Shown: piece by piece, positions 1 to 5,979 of the stretch | How positions within the stretch are numbered: the first letter of the stretch is position 1 | Layout of the letters: the number at the start of each line of letters is the position of its first letter | Assembly (NCBI GenBank): GCA_030631125.1 | Contig: DAOVLS010000086.1 | Coordinates: 1 to 8,266, forward strand | Direction of reading: 5' to 3' | DNA from: Planctomycetales bacterium | GTDB lineage: Bacteria; Planctomycetota; Phycisphaerae; SM23-33 | DNA length: 8,266 bases | Notes under the pieces: generated by a model | Told to the model about the DNA's origin: nothing | What the model saw: the letters and a program-made list of their open reading frames with translations, nothing else | Databases searched by the model: none | Position numbers and translations under genes: made by a program

Positions 1-282
1 GAGAGGTTTGCCCGAATCGTCCAGGCAGACCAACCCGTGCATCTGTCCGGACAGCCCGATACCGGCTATCTGCGCCCCGTCGATTTTCGCGTCGGCGATA
101 GCGGCGCGGACGGCCTGGACCGTTGCAGCCCACCACTGGCGAGGGTTCTGCTCGGACCATGCCGGCTTCGGCGAGCTGACCGTATGGGAGCCCGTGGCCG
201 TAGCAAGCACACGCCCGCGGGCGTTCATGATCAGCGCCTTCGTACCGGATGTCCCAACGTCAATACCAAGATAATACGCCAT
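1..282 (-). CDS. xylB: Xylulokinase, N-terminal part (runs off the left edge)
   Basis: Xylulokinase phosphorylates D-xylulose with ATP to D-xylulose 5-phosphate, the entry of xylose into the pentose phosphate pathway in the cytoplasm. Only the first 94 codons are present; full-length family members have roughly 500 residues. The reading begins MAYYLGIDVGTSGTKALI, the FGGY-kinase phosphate-binding loop (residues 6-18). It has the paired tryptophan QWW near residue 50, and at 77-83 the motif LSGQMHG, which is typical of xylulokinases rather than glycerol or gluconate kinases. The start is ATG at 282, with GGAG (complement of 290-293) 7 nt upstream. The gene begins 31 nt after the stop of the membrane-protein gene on the same strand, so the two are probably cotranscribed. 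Another FGGY sugar kinase remains possible because the C-terminal FGGY motif is not in view. Confidence 0.92.
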   Translation of the reverse strand, partial: MAYYLGIDVGTSGTKALIMNARGRVLATATGSHTVSSPKPAWSEQNPRQWWAATVQAVRAAIADAKIDGAQIAGIGLSGQMHGLVCLDDSGKPL

Positions 283-313
283 ATACTTTCTCCATCAGCG
301 ACCAGTTTGGCGA

Positions 314-826
314 TCACCACGGAACCAAATCAGTGAACCACATCGCGGTGCAAAACAAAACCAGCGCTACCGTGCACACAACAGGAACCAGGATTACGAT
401 GGCTGTCCAGAAGTGCAGTTTATTCCATCCCGACAGCGGCGAGCCTGGGAGCCTGACAGCCTGAGTAATCTGACGAAGCCCTCGCAGAAAAAGCCAGGGA
501 GATAACAGGGGCAAGAGCAGCGCGATGGCGATGGTTGCTCCAGCCATCCACGCCGCGTCGCCTCGGAGGTCGTTTGCCTCATCGATCTGCATATAGGGTG
601 ATTCGCTTCCGGCCCGGCGGGCATCGGCGAGGATTTCCCGTGCCTGCCCAAGGCGGCAGGCCGGCACGACCACGCGAATGCCCCCGCGGTTGAAACCGAG
701 CCGGGCATGCCAGCACCAATGCGAGAGGTTCACATCCAGCACCGCCGCCGGCAGGCCTTCGGCGCGCAGCAACAAACAGACCAGCTCGGCCTCAAATTCG
801 CCGCTGGCCTGATGAACGACCTTCAT
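314..826 (-). CDS. DUF2007-like domain protein with two membrane helices
   Basis: A 170-residue protein of unknown function. Residues 1-70 resemble the DUF2007 (putative signal-transducing) fold: an opening MKVVHQASGEFEAELVCLLL, then RAEGLPAAVLD, then RVVVPACRLGQAREIL, the usual pattern of a small ferredoxin-like unit. Two hydrophobic helices follow, about residues 93-115 and 139-163, so the domain is probably held at the inner face of the cytoplasmic membrane. The frame stays open upstream, to a GTG at 937 and an ATG at 850. I chose the ATG at 826 because the conserved domain starts exactly there and a candidate promoter (862-891) predicts transcription from about position 855. No good ribosome-binding site is visible at any of these starts. 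xylB follows after 31 nt. The domain call is from pattern recognition, not a search. Confidence 0.72.
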   Translation of the reverse strand: MKVVHQASGEFEAELVCLLLRAEGLPAAVLDVNLSHWCWHARLGFNRGGIRVVVPACRLGQAREILADARRAGSESPYMQIDEANDLRGDAAWMAGATIAIALLLPLLSPWLFLRGLRQITQAVRLPGSPLSGWNKLHFWTAIVILVPVVCTVALVLFCTAMWFTDLVPW

Positions 827-861
827 CCCCACTGGATCGCCGTTGCGCATGGTTGTGCCGC

Positions 862-891
862 ATCTTAACTGCTGCCCGTCTCCATTGCCAA
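862..891 (-). promoter_or_regulatory. Candidate sigma70-type promoter for the DUF2007-like gene and xylB
   Basis: On the minus strand TTGGCA (886-891, five of six consensus bases) is followed after 18 bp by TAAGAT (862-867, four of six). Transcription would start near 855 and leave a leader of about 30 nt before the ATG at 826. This fits the choice of the short start, but the match is moderate. Confidence 0.4.
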
Positions 892-941
892 GACGAAACG
901 CCGCCGTAGCAGTAACAATTTGTTTAATGGGTGACACATAC

Positions 942-970
942 TTGACACCGCCGTTACGGCGCGTGATGCT
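942..970 (+). promoter_or_regulatory. Weak candidate promoter for the pseudopilin-like gene
   Basis: A perfect TTGACA lies at 942-947 and GATGCT at 965-970, 17 bp apart. The -10 keeps only the A2, T3 and T6 consensus bases. A 5-bp palindrome with a 3-nt loop (949-961, CGCCG TTA CGGCG) fills the spacer and could be an operator or chance. The downstream gene starts at 1008. Confidence 0.3.
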
Positions 971-1007
971 GCTGGTTGATCGTTACAGAAACAAGTAGGG
1001 TCGTGGT

Positions 1008-2003
1008 ATGGAAGACTGGCGGTTGGACAGGGGGTCTGTGCAGTTTTCTCCCGCGGGCGGCTGCGGGACAGGGGGGTTCACTCTCGCCGAATTGCTCATC
1101 GTCCTGGCGGTCCTGGCTTTGCTTCTGGCGATGCTGATTCCGTCGCTTTCTGCGGCGCGTCGGCAGGCGTCTATGTCGGCCTGCGCGATGCAGATGCGCG
1201 GCGTCGGGACAGCCCTGAAGCAATTCGCCGTCGCAAATCGAAACCGCCTCCCGCCATTCGCCTTCAGCGATTATGGCGGCAACCTCCCGCTCAGCGGGCA
1301 CTGGGGCGGGCAGAGCCAGGCGAACGACCCGGACTGTTTCGGCAGGCGGGGCGTCGAAAACGTCAATCTCCATCGGCTCGTCGCCGACGGGTACATCTCG
1401 GCCGGGCAGTTGGTCTGCCCGGGCGCGGAGGCATCCCTCACCGGCGGGGCGAGCAGTTACTTCCCCTATACGTCCAAGTTCAGTACGTATTGCCTTCGGA
1501 TGCCCTACAGCCGGGACGTCTTCCGCACCACGCCTTGCCTGGCTGACTGGGCCGGACAGGGACTGTTGGGCATATACACCCAAGCCGCCGGCGGCGTGAC
1601 AATCCCAGTCGCCGTTGACCGTGACGGTTATCAGGTCGGGATTCGCGTGGCCGTCCCATTGGTTCGGGGTGACCTGTCTTACCGCGAGATTAACCCCGCC
1701 GACGGCGAACAGCGTTCGATGAACTTCACCGACGGGGCGATTGTGAGCGACACGTTCTGGTATCAGGACCATCACCAGCCGGCGCCCGATACTGCGGGGC
1801 TGACTACCTACAAGGTCCGTGCCGGGTGGTGTCATGGTTCGAGGTTTAACGTCCTCTTCGGCGACGGGGCGGTCGGGGCTGTTGCTGACGGCGGGACAGT
1901 GGCGGCAAACTCCGTCGCGGCGGACTCATCAGCGCCCGACGACGGAGCGAACTTCGCTTCTTACGCAATCACAGTCTGGCGATACTTTGAAGACAATCGC
2001 TGA
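1008..2003 (+). CDS. Type II pseudopilin-like protein, H-X9-DG family
   Basis: A 331-residue envelope protein of the large planctomycete family with a prepilin-type N terminus (DUF1559-like). The leader ends at G22-G23, and cleavage by prepilin peptidase would expose F24. Glu28 is at the +5 position needed for pilin assembly and N-methylation. Residues 26-46 form the hydrophobic helix. The C-terminal H-X9-DG signature is intact: His276, then nine residues, then Asp286-Gly287 (nucleotides 1833-1868). An LVCPGAE segment near residue 140 matches the LVCP motif common in this family. The leader is rather long at 23 residues. The start at 1008 is preceded by a loose purine-rich GTAGGG. Members are thought to be pseudopilins of type II secretion-like machines or surface fibres, but their role is not established. 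The gene runs opposite to all its neighbours. Confidence 0.88.
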   Translation: MEDWRLDRGSVQFSPAGGCGTGGFTLAELLIVLAVLALLLAMLIPSLSAARRQASMSACAMQMRGVGTALKQFAVANRNRLPPFAFSDYGGNLPLSGHWGGQSQANDPDCFGRRGVENVNLHRLVADGYISAGQLVCPGAEASLTGGASSYFPYTSKFSTYCLRMPYSRDVFRTTPCLADWAGQGLLGIYTQAAGGVTIPVAVDRDGYQVGIRVAVPLVRGDLSYREINPADGEQRSMNFTDGAIVSDTFWYQDHHQPAPDTAGLTTYKVRAGWCHGSRFNVLFGDGAVGAVADGGTVAANSVAADSSAPDDGANFASYAITVWRYFEDNR

Positions 2004-2006
2004 ATG

Positions 2007-4238
2007 TTATCCTGCGGTTCGGATGAGTTCCTTGACTTTTTTCGACGGTAGCGACAGTGCGCCCATTGCCTGGGCGGCGGCGTTGCGAATCTCCAGCGAC
2101 CCCTTGCCCATTACGTCGTCGATGACGTCCCGGACCTGTTTTTCGGTAAGTTGATTGCCGAACCGGCGGACCGACTCGCTCAAGGCTGTGTATGCGGCGA
2201 TTCGCACCTGTTCGGATGCGTCGGTATCGACTGCCAGGGCGGCGACCGCCCGCTGCGCCTCGGCGGCGCGGAACTGCGCCAAGGCCTGGACCGACGCGAT
2301 CCGCACCGGGTCGCGTTTGTCGCTCGTCGCGGCGATGAGGCTCCTGGTCGCGTCGGTGAGGTCATAGACGGGATTATTCGTCATGGCCAGCAGTTGCAGG
2401 CATTCGGCGGCGCGGATGGACCATTCGGCGGCCTCGGCGTCGTCTATGGCAGCGGCGCCGGAGGCTTTGGCGGATGCGGATTTCATCGCAGCAGCCACTG
2501 CCGCAGCATTGAGACCTTCATCCGGAAGGACAACGACGAGGGAGTAGCCTTTTGCGATGTTTTTCACGCCGGCGACATCGCCCTGTGCGGTAACGACGAT
2601 AACGGGCGTCCGGCTGAAGACGGCTTCGGACCGGAGTGCGGCGACGGCTTTCGCCACGTCGGGAGCGGTTATCTTCGATGACAGGACGATCAGGTCCGCC
2701 CCGCCGTCGGCGCGGGCAGCGGCGAGCGCCTTACCGAAAACCGCGTTGTCTATAACCTTGCACCCGCCGCCGCGGAGAAGGTCCTTGACCTTGTTCCTGT
2801 GGGCCAGGTCGGGATCGGCCAGAACGGCCGTCGGCGTTCCGGTGGCGCGGAGAGCCTCGGTGAGAACCGGAACCACCAGGTGCCATCCGGGGAACCGTTT
2901 TTGCGGACGGGCCAGACCGAGAGACTCGGCAGCAAGGTATCGCACCCTGCGCGACGGGTAAGTCAGAGCCGCCACCAGAGGCTGGGCGCCGCCGTCAACC
3001 GTAGCAACGAGGTTTTTTGCGCCGGTGGTCCGACTCAGCGACTCAATCGCCGCCAGAGCGACGGGTACGTCGCCGTCGCTCATCGCCAGAGCCAGGACGC
3101 GCTGGAGGTATCCGGCGCCTCCGGCAAGGGCGGCGAAATCCGCCCCGGGCTGATCGGCTGGGCGAGTCGGGTCCTTGGCGCCCTTGAGATTGGCCTCTTT
3201 GCGAAGGTTCGCGGCGATCCATATCACCACCGCCGGGTCGAACTCGGCGTCGTGCGCCAGGGCCTTGCGAGCCGAACGCATCGCATAGACCTCATTGAAA
3301 ATGGTGCGGGGAACAACCCTGTAAGCCAACCCCAGTCCCTTCTGCCAGTACCAGGCGTTGGCGGTATCGTAGCGTGAGTCGGGGTTGCAGGATTCCTCGC
3401 GGTTGTAGTATTTCAGCGCCTGGTCGTAGAACAGTTCGGCCGTCGGTTTCCTCAGTGCGGCCTTTCCGGCACAGGCCGACAGCGCGCCGAGGGCGGCGTT
3501 TTGCGTCCGGTCCATCAGGCCCTCCTGTCCGGCGAGTTCCTTCAGGTACGGTCCGGCCTGCGGATATCCGATCCTGCCCAGCGTCCGGCAGATGACTTCC
3601 TTGACGGAGGGGTCTTCGGCCGACAATGCTTCGCAAAGCGCGCGGACCACCGAGACTCTCGCAGCCACACCCTGCTTGCTTCCCCCAAGTCGTGGAAGGA
3701 CGGTAACAATTCGCTCTCGCAGCAGGGCGGAGGTTTTCACGTCGGACAGTTTGTTTATCATCTGAGGCACAGCGTATTCGCCGGCGGCAACCAGCCTCTC
3801 GGTCGCCTCCAGGAACTGCCGGGGCGTCCCGCCGAGCATCTTGATCCACCGCGCAATCTCGGCAGGGTCCATTCGCACCGCCAGCGAACCGGCGTCGATC
3901 AGTCCGACAATCTGATCAACTACAGCCCCGAGGTCCTTGAGCGCCCGACCACGGGCGAGGATCAGGCTGCTGGCGTCCCTGCCCTTCTCGTCCTTCACCG
4001 ACAGGTTATACAGGTCCCGCGGATCGGGCTTGGCGTCGATAATGGCCTGACCGTAACTCTTTGCCAGGTCCGGGCGGGCCAGAAGGACGTAATGGAGAAA
4101 ATTGTCCCACAGGTCGGGCAATTTCTCACTCCCCGAAGCCCCGGCCGGTGGAGCGACCCGCTGGGCCGATACCAAACCCGCCGTCAACGCCAACACCAAA
4201 ACAATCGACACACCGACAGTCGTATTAAACTTTCGCAT
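2007..4238 (-). CDS. Exported HEAT-repeat protein with embedded degenerate receiver-like domain
   Basis: A 743-residue protein of unknown function. It opens with a Sec signal peptide: MRKF, a hydrophobic core at about 8-22, and likely cleavage after VSA25. Alpha-helical HEAT-like units occupy about residues 170-260, with further ones around 390-445. A receiver-like (CheY-fold) segment follows at about 468-588. Another HEAT set fills about 600-740, for example VRIASVQALAQF and EIRNAAAQAMGAL. HEAT solenoids usually bind other proteins. In the receiver-like part the acidic pair is present (D475, D477) and T550 is kept. The phosphoacceptor position after DLIVL is S520, and the lysine before the conserved P572 is L571, so phosphotransfer is not expected. 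The frame is open to 4295, but I start at 4238: it gives the signal peptide, has GGGAG (complement of 4244-4248) 5 nt upstream, and lies downstream of the promoter at 4295-4322. Confidence 0.85.
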   Translation of the reverse strand: MRKFNTTVGVSIVLVLALTAGLVSAQRVAPPAGASGSEKLPDLWDNFLHYVLLARPDLAKSYGQAIIDAKPDPRDLYNLSVKDEKGRDASSLILARGRALKDLGAVVDQIVGLIDAGSLAVRMDPAEIARWIKMLGGTPRQFLEATERLVAAGEYAVPQMINKLSDVKTSALLRERIVTVLPRLGGSKQGVAARVSVVRALCEALSAEDPSVKEVICRTLGRIGYPQAGPYLKELAGQEGLMDRTQNAALGALSACAGKAALRKPTAELFYDQALKYYNREESCNPDSRYDTANAWYWQKGLGLAYRVVPRTIFNEVYAMRSARKALAHDAEFDPAVVIWIAANLRKEANLKGAKDPTRPADQPGADFAALAGGAGYLQRVLALAMSDGDVPVALAAIESLSRTTGAKNLVATVDGGAQPLVAALTYPSRRVRYLAAESLGLARPQKRFPGWHLVVPVLTEALRATGTPTAVLADPDLAHRNKVKDLLRGGGCKVIDNAVFGKALAAARADGGADLIVLSSKITAPDVAKAVAALRSEAVFSRTPVIVVTAQGDVAGVKNIAKGYSLVVVLPDEGLNAAAVAAAMKSASAKASGAAAIDDAEAAEWSIRAAECLQLLAMTNNPVYDLTDATRSLIAATSDKRDPVRIASVQALAQFRAAEAQRAVAALAVDTDASEQVRIAAYTALSESVRRFGNQLTEKQVRDVIDDVMGKGSLEIRNAAAQAMGALSLPSKKVKELIRTAG
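2475..2837 (-). other. Degenerate receiver-like (CheY-fold) domain within the HEAT protein
   Basis: This covers residues 468-588 of the exported HEAT protein. Alternating hydrophobic strands and helices follow receiver order: TAVLADPD, then KVID, DLIVLSS, PVIVVTAQ and SLVVVLPDEG. Seen directly: acidic residues D475 and D477 after strand 1, S520 where the phosphorylated Asp is expected, T550 after strand 4, and L571-P572 where Lys-Pro is expected. It therefore reads as a pseudo-receiver used for binding. The fold assignment is an inference from this pattern. Confidence 0.62.
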
Positions 4239-4294
4239 GACATCTCCCGGCAAAAGTATAAGGTACTCTAAATTACCATGTACGCTTCCGAACA

Positions 4295-4322
4295 ATTATA
4301 GATTCGCCCAAGCCCCTGTCAA
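4295..4322 (-). promoter_or_regulatory. Consensus sigma70-type promoter of the HEAT-protein gene
   Basis: On the minus strand TTGACA (complement of 4317-4322) is followed after 16 bp by TATAAT (complement of 4295-4300). Both hexamers match the consensus at all six bases. The predicted start near 4288 gives a leader of about 50 nt that carries the GGGAG ribosome-binding site at 4244-4248. The site lies in the gap behind the dehydrogenase stop, so the HEAT gene does not need transcription from upstream. Confidence 0.8.
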
Positions 4323-4367
4323 CAAATTGTAGAGGCGTAATTGATTCGGGGATCCGTGTTCGTCCGG

Positions 4368-5315
4368 TTAACCTTCGGTGTCGGCGGCGGGGTATTTCGG
4401 CGTTCGGCCTTCCAGCACGGCGACAACGTCATAGACCACCTCGCACATAGCCGACAGCGCCGCCGGTACGCGGGCGGCTACGTGAGGCGTCAGGATCACG
4501 TTCTCCAGGCCGAAGAGCGGGTAATCCTTCGGCGGCGGTTCAGGCTCGTGACAGTCGATGGCGGCTCCGGAAAGCCTGCCGGACCGCAGCGCCTCGGCCA
4601 GATCGGACGCCGCCACGCACGCGCCGCGAGCGGCATTTATCAACTGTGAGCCGCTCTTGAACCGGTTTAACGCATCGGCGTCTATCAGGCCTCGCGTCAG
4701 GTCAGTCAGGGGTACGTGCAGTGTTACAATGTCGCTGCGGGCGTAGAGCGACGGTTTATCGACGGCCTCGGCCCGGTAGTCAAGGGCGATGTCCAGTATG
4801 TCGTTATACAGGACAGTCATTCCCAATCCGACGGCGGCCCGACCTACGCGAGAACCGATGCGTCCGACGCCGATTATCCCAAGCGTCAGTCCTGAGAGGA
4901 ATCGCCCGAATTTGTTTTTGCGCGTAGCGAGAAATTCTTCCGGGCTGACGGGTCCGGGCATCGACCAGAAGCGGCGGTTCAGTTCGATGATCATTCGGAT
5001 CGTGTAATCGACGACGGCCAGCGTGTTGGCTTCGGGCGTGTGGACGACCTCGACGCCGCGTGCCCGGCAGGCGGCCACGTCGATATTCTCAAGCGCAACG
5101 CCGGCCCGACCTACTACCTTCAGGTTCGCCGCACGATCCAGAAGCGCCTCGTCCACCTGCGTGTACGTCCGCACAACCAGCCCGTCGGCCTGGGCGATGT
5201 GTTCGTTGATATTATCCGGGTCGGCCCGACGGACCTCGGAATGAGCGGCGAGGTACGCCAGGCTCGGCTCGTCCAGAGGTTCAGCCACCACGACTATCGG
5301 CATCTTCTTCGCCAT
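4368..5315 (-). CDS. NAD-dependent D-2-hydroxyacid dehydrogenase (phosphoglycerate dehydrogenase-like)
   Basis: A 315-residue cytoplasmic oxidoreductase of the D-isomer-specific 2-hydroxyacid dehydrogenase family, which interconverts 2-hydroxy and 2-keto acids with NAD(H). The nucleotide-binding motif GVGRIG is at 149-154, with Asp172 as the acidic residue that binds the adenosine ribose and favours NAD over NADP. The catalytic set is complete: Arg230 in NAARGACV, Glu259 in HEPEP, and His278 in LTPHVA. The substrate-domain segment GRAGVALENIDV matches the GVGTDNID region of 3-phosphoglycerate dehydrogenase (SerA). Its length fits the short SerA-like class with no C-terminal ACT domain, so serine feedback is not expected. 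Substrate specificity cannot be read from the sequence. The frame is open to 5423, but family alignment favours MAKKMPIVVV, ATG at 5315; ATG at 5303 is an alternative. No strong ribosome-binding site is seen. Confidence 0.88.
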   Translation of the reverse strand: MAKKMPIVVVAEPLDEPSLAYLAAHSEVRRADPDNINEHIAQADGLVVRTYTQVDEALLDRAANLKVVGRAGVALENIDVAACRARGVEVVHTPEANTLAVVDYTIRMIIELNRRFWSMPGPVSPEEFLATRKNKFGRFLSGLTLGIIGVGRIGSRVGRAAVGLGMTVLYNDILDIALDYRAEAVDKPSLYARSDIVTLHVPLTDLTRGLIDADALNRFKSGSQLINAARGACVAASDLAEALRSGRLSGAAIDCHEPEPPPKDYPLFGLENVILTPHVAARVPAALSAMCEVVYDVVAVLEGRTPKYPAADTEG

Positions 5316-5361
5316 AACGCCGGATAGTCTATACTCAAGCCGGGGAAAGTGAAAGGTGAAG

Positions 5362-5429
5362 AGAAGGGTGGCGTTATTGCGAAGCGGCAAGCCATGCGGC
5401 TTGCCGCTTCGCAATAACGCCACCCTTCT
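5362..5429. repeat. 32-bp perfect inverted repeat with 4-nt loop
   Basis: Positions 5362-5393 pair with 5398-5429 without a mismatch, around the loop ATGC (5394-5397). Imperfect pairing continues a few bases further out. On the plus strand the right arm runs straight into TTTTT (5429-5433), the shape of an intrinsic terminator for plus-strand transcription, although both flanking genes are on the minus strand. For minus-strand transcripts it would form a very stable hairpin 2 nt after the CBM48 stop codon, with no T-run after it. The arms are far longer than usual terminators, so a palindromic repeat element is also possible. Confidence 0.93.
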
Positions 5430-5431
5430 TT

Positions 5432-5731
5432 TTACGCCGCGATTTTCGCCGGCAACGGCGACGGGACGTGAACGATGCTGTTAAGCCCGAATCGCCCCGG
5501 CTCGACGCCGAAGGCGGAAAAGTCCGTGTACCACTGATCGTCGGCGACGTAACGGAACCGGTAATCCCCCGCCGGCAAAGACAGGCGAAGCACCCAGTAT
5601 CCGTCGTCCTGACGGATCATGTCGAGTTGATCGGAACGCCATTCGTTGAAATCGCCGCTGAGAAATACGCGCTTGGCATAGGGGCGAAAGAAACGAAACT
5701 CGGTATATCCATCCCCGTGCAGCGTTACCAT
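5432..5731 (-). CDS. Stand-alone CBM48-type (glycogen-binding-like) small protein
   Basis: A 99-residue protein that consists almost only of a carbohydrate-binding module 48, the alpha-glucan-binding beta-sandwich also found in AMPK beta subunits and at the N terminus of branching and debranching enzymes. Family hallmarks are in order: KRVFLSGDFNEW (20-31), then M38, DGYWVLRLSLPAGDYRFRY (43-61), and DDQWYTD (64-70). There is no signal peptide or enzyme domain, so it should be cytoplasmic, perhaps binding glycogen or acting as a regulatory or targeting subunit; that role is inferred. The ATG at 5731 has AAGG (complement of 5740-5743) 8 nt upstream. It ends at TAA 5432, just before the long palindrome. 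The dehydrogenase behind it is 116 nt away, so an operon link is doubtful. Confidence 0.87.
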   Translation of the reverse strand: MVTLHGDGYTEFRFFRPYAKRVFLSGDFNEWRSDQLDMIRQDDGYWVLRLSLPAGDYRFRYVADDQWYTDFSAFGVEPGRFGLNSIVHVPSPLPAKIAA

Positions 5732-5750
5732 ATTATTTGCCTTTCCGTAA

Positions 5751-5773
5751 CACGGGCGAGATGCCCGTGCCGC
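5751..5773. repeat. Short intergenic palindrome upstream of the CBM48 gene
   Basis: CACGGGC (5751-5757) pairs with GCCCGTG (5763-5769) around a 5-nt loop. It is 20 nt upstream of the CBM48 start and would form a hairpin in its leader. The tail GCCCGTGCCGC (5763-5773) differs at only two positions from GCCTGTGCCAC at 7970-7980 in another palindrome, which suggests a shared repeat type. Confidence 0.55.
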
Positions 5774-5906
5774 CTTGACGGTTACATCGGCTCACGGACG
5801 CGCGGGGTTAAGTAACTATTTTGCGGATATGGTAAAGTTTTCCGAAAAAAAAGGTCAGGTTGACCATCGCTGTTCGAGAACCCTCAATGCGGGGATGGAT
5901 TTGCTT

Positions 5907-5945
5907 AAAAAAACCAAGCCCACGGAGTATTTTCCGTGGGCTTGG
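5907..5945 (-). terminator. Rho-independent terminator of the first PEP-CTERM gene
   Basis: A perfect 13-bp stem (5914-5926 with 5933-5945) encloses a 6-nt loop and is followed on the minus strand by seven Ts (complement of 5907-5913). It starts 34 nt after the stop codon at 5980. It separates the PEP-CTERM array from the CBM48 gene. The rest of the 245-bp gap between these two genes holds only the short palindrome at 5751 and no clear promoter. Confidence 0.92.
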
Positions 5946-5979
5946 AGTAATCATACTCTCGCAACCAGTCAACCATCTA

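Noticed and set aside
954..1835. Long open frame on the minus strand (293 codons) opposite the pseudopilin-like gene
   Set aside because: It is antisense to a gene with clear family motifs, has Arg/Pro/Gly-rich low-complexity composition, and shows no recognisable domain. GC-rich DNA commonly leaves such frames open.
2151..4271. Several plus-strand open frames (for example 2151-2681, 2799-3377, 3501-4271) opposite the HEAT gene
   Set aside because: The minus strand encodes a continuous 743-residue protein with signal peptide and repeats; the plus-strand readings have no motifs and no ribosome-binding sites.
4239..4295. Longer N terminus for the HEAT protein (start at 4295)
   Set aside because: It would begin inside the -10 element, ahead of the predicted transcription start, and would bury the signal peptide.
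5316..5354. Promoter for the dehydrogenase gene (TTTCAC at 5349-5354 and TAGACT at 5326-5331 on the minus strand, 17-bp spacing)
   Set aside because: The hexamers are weak, and the predicted start would leave almost no leader before the chosen ATG.
5362..5429. Long palindrome as the terminal inverted repeats of an insertion sequence
   Set aside because: The arms are only 4 nt apart with no transposase between them and no target duplication is evident, so it is a hairpin and not a bounded element.
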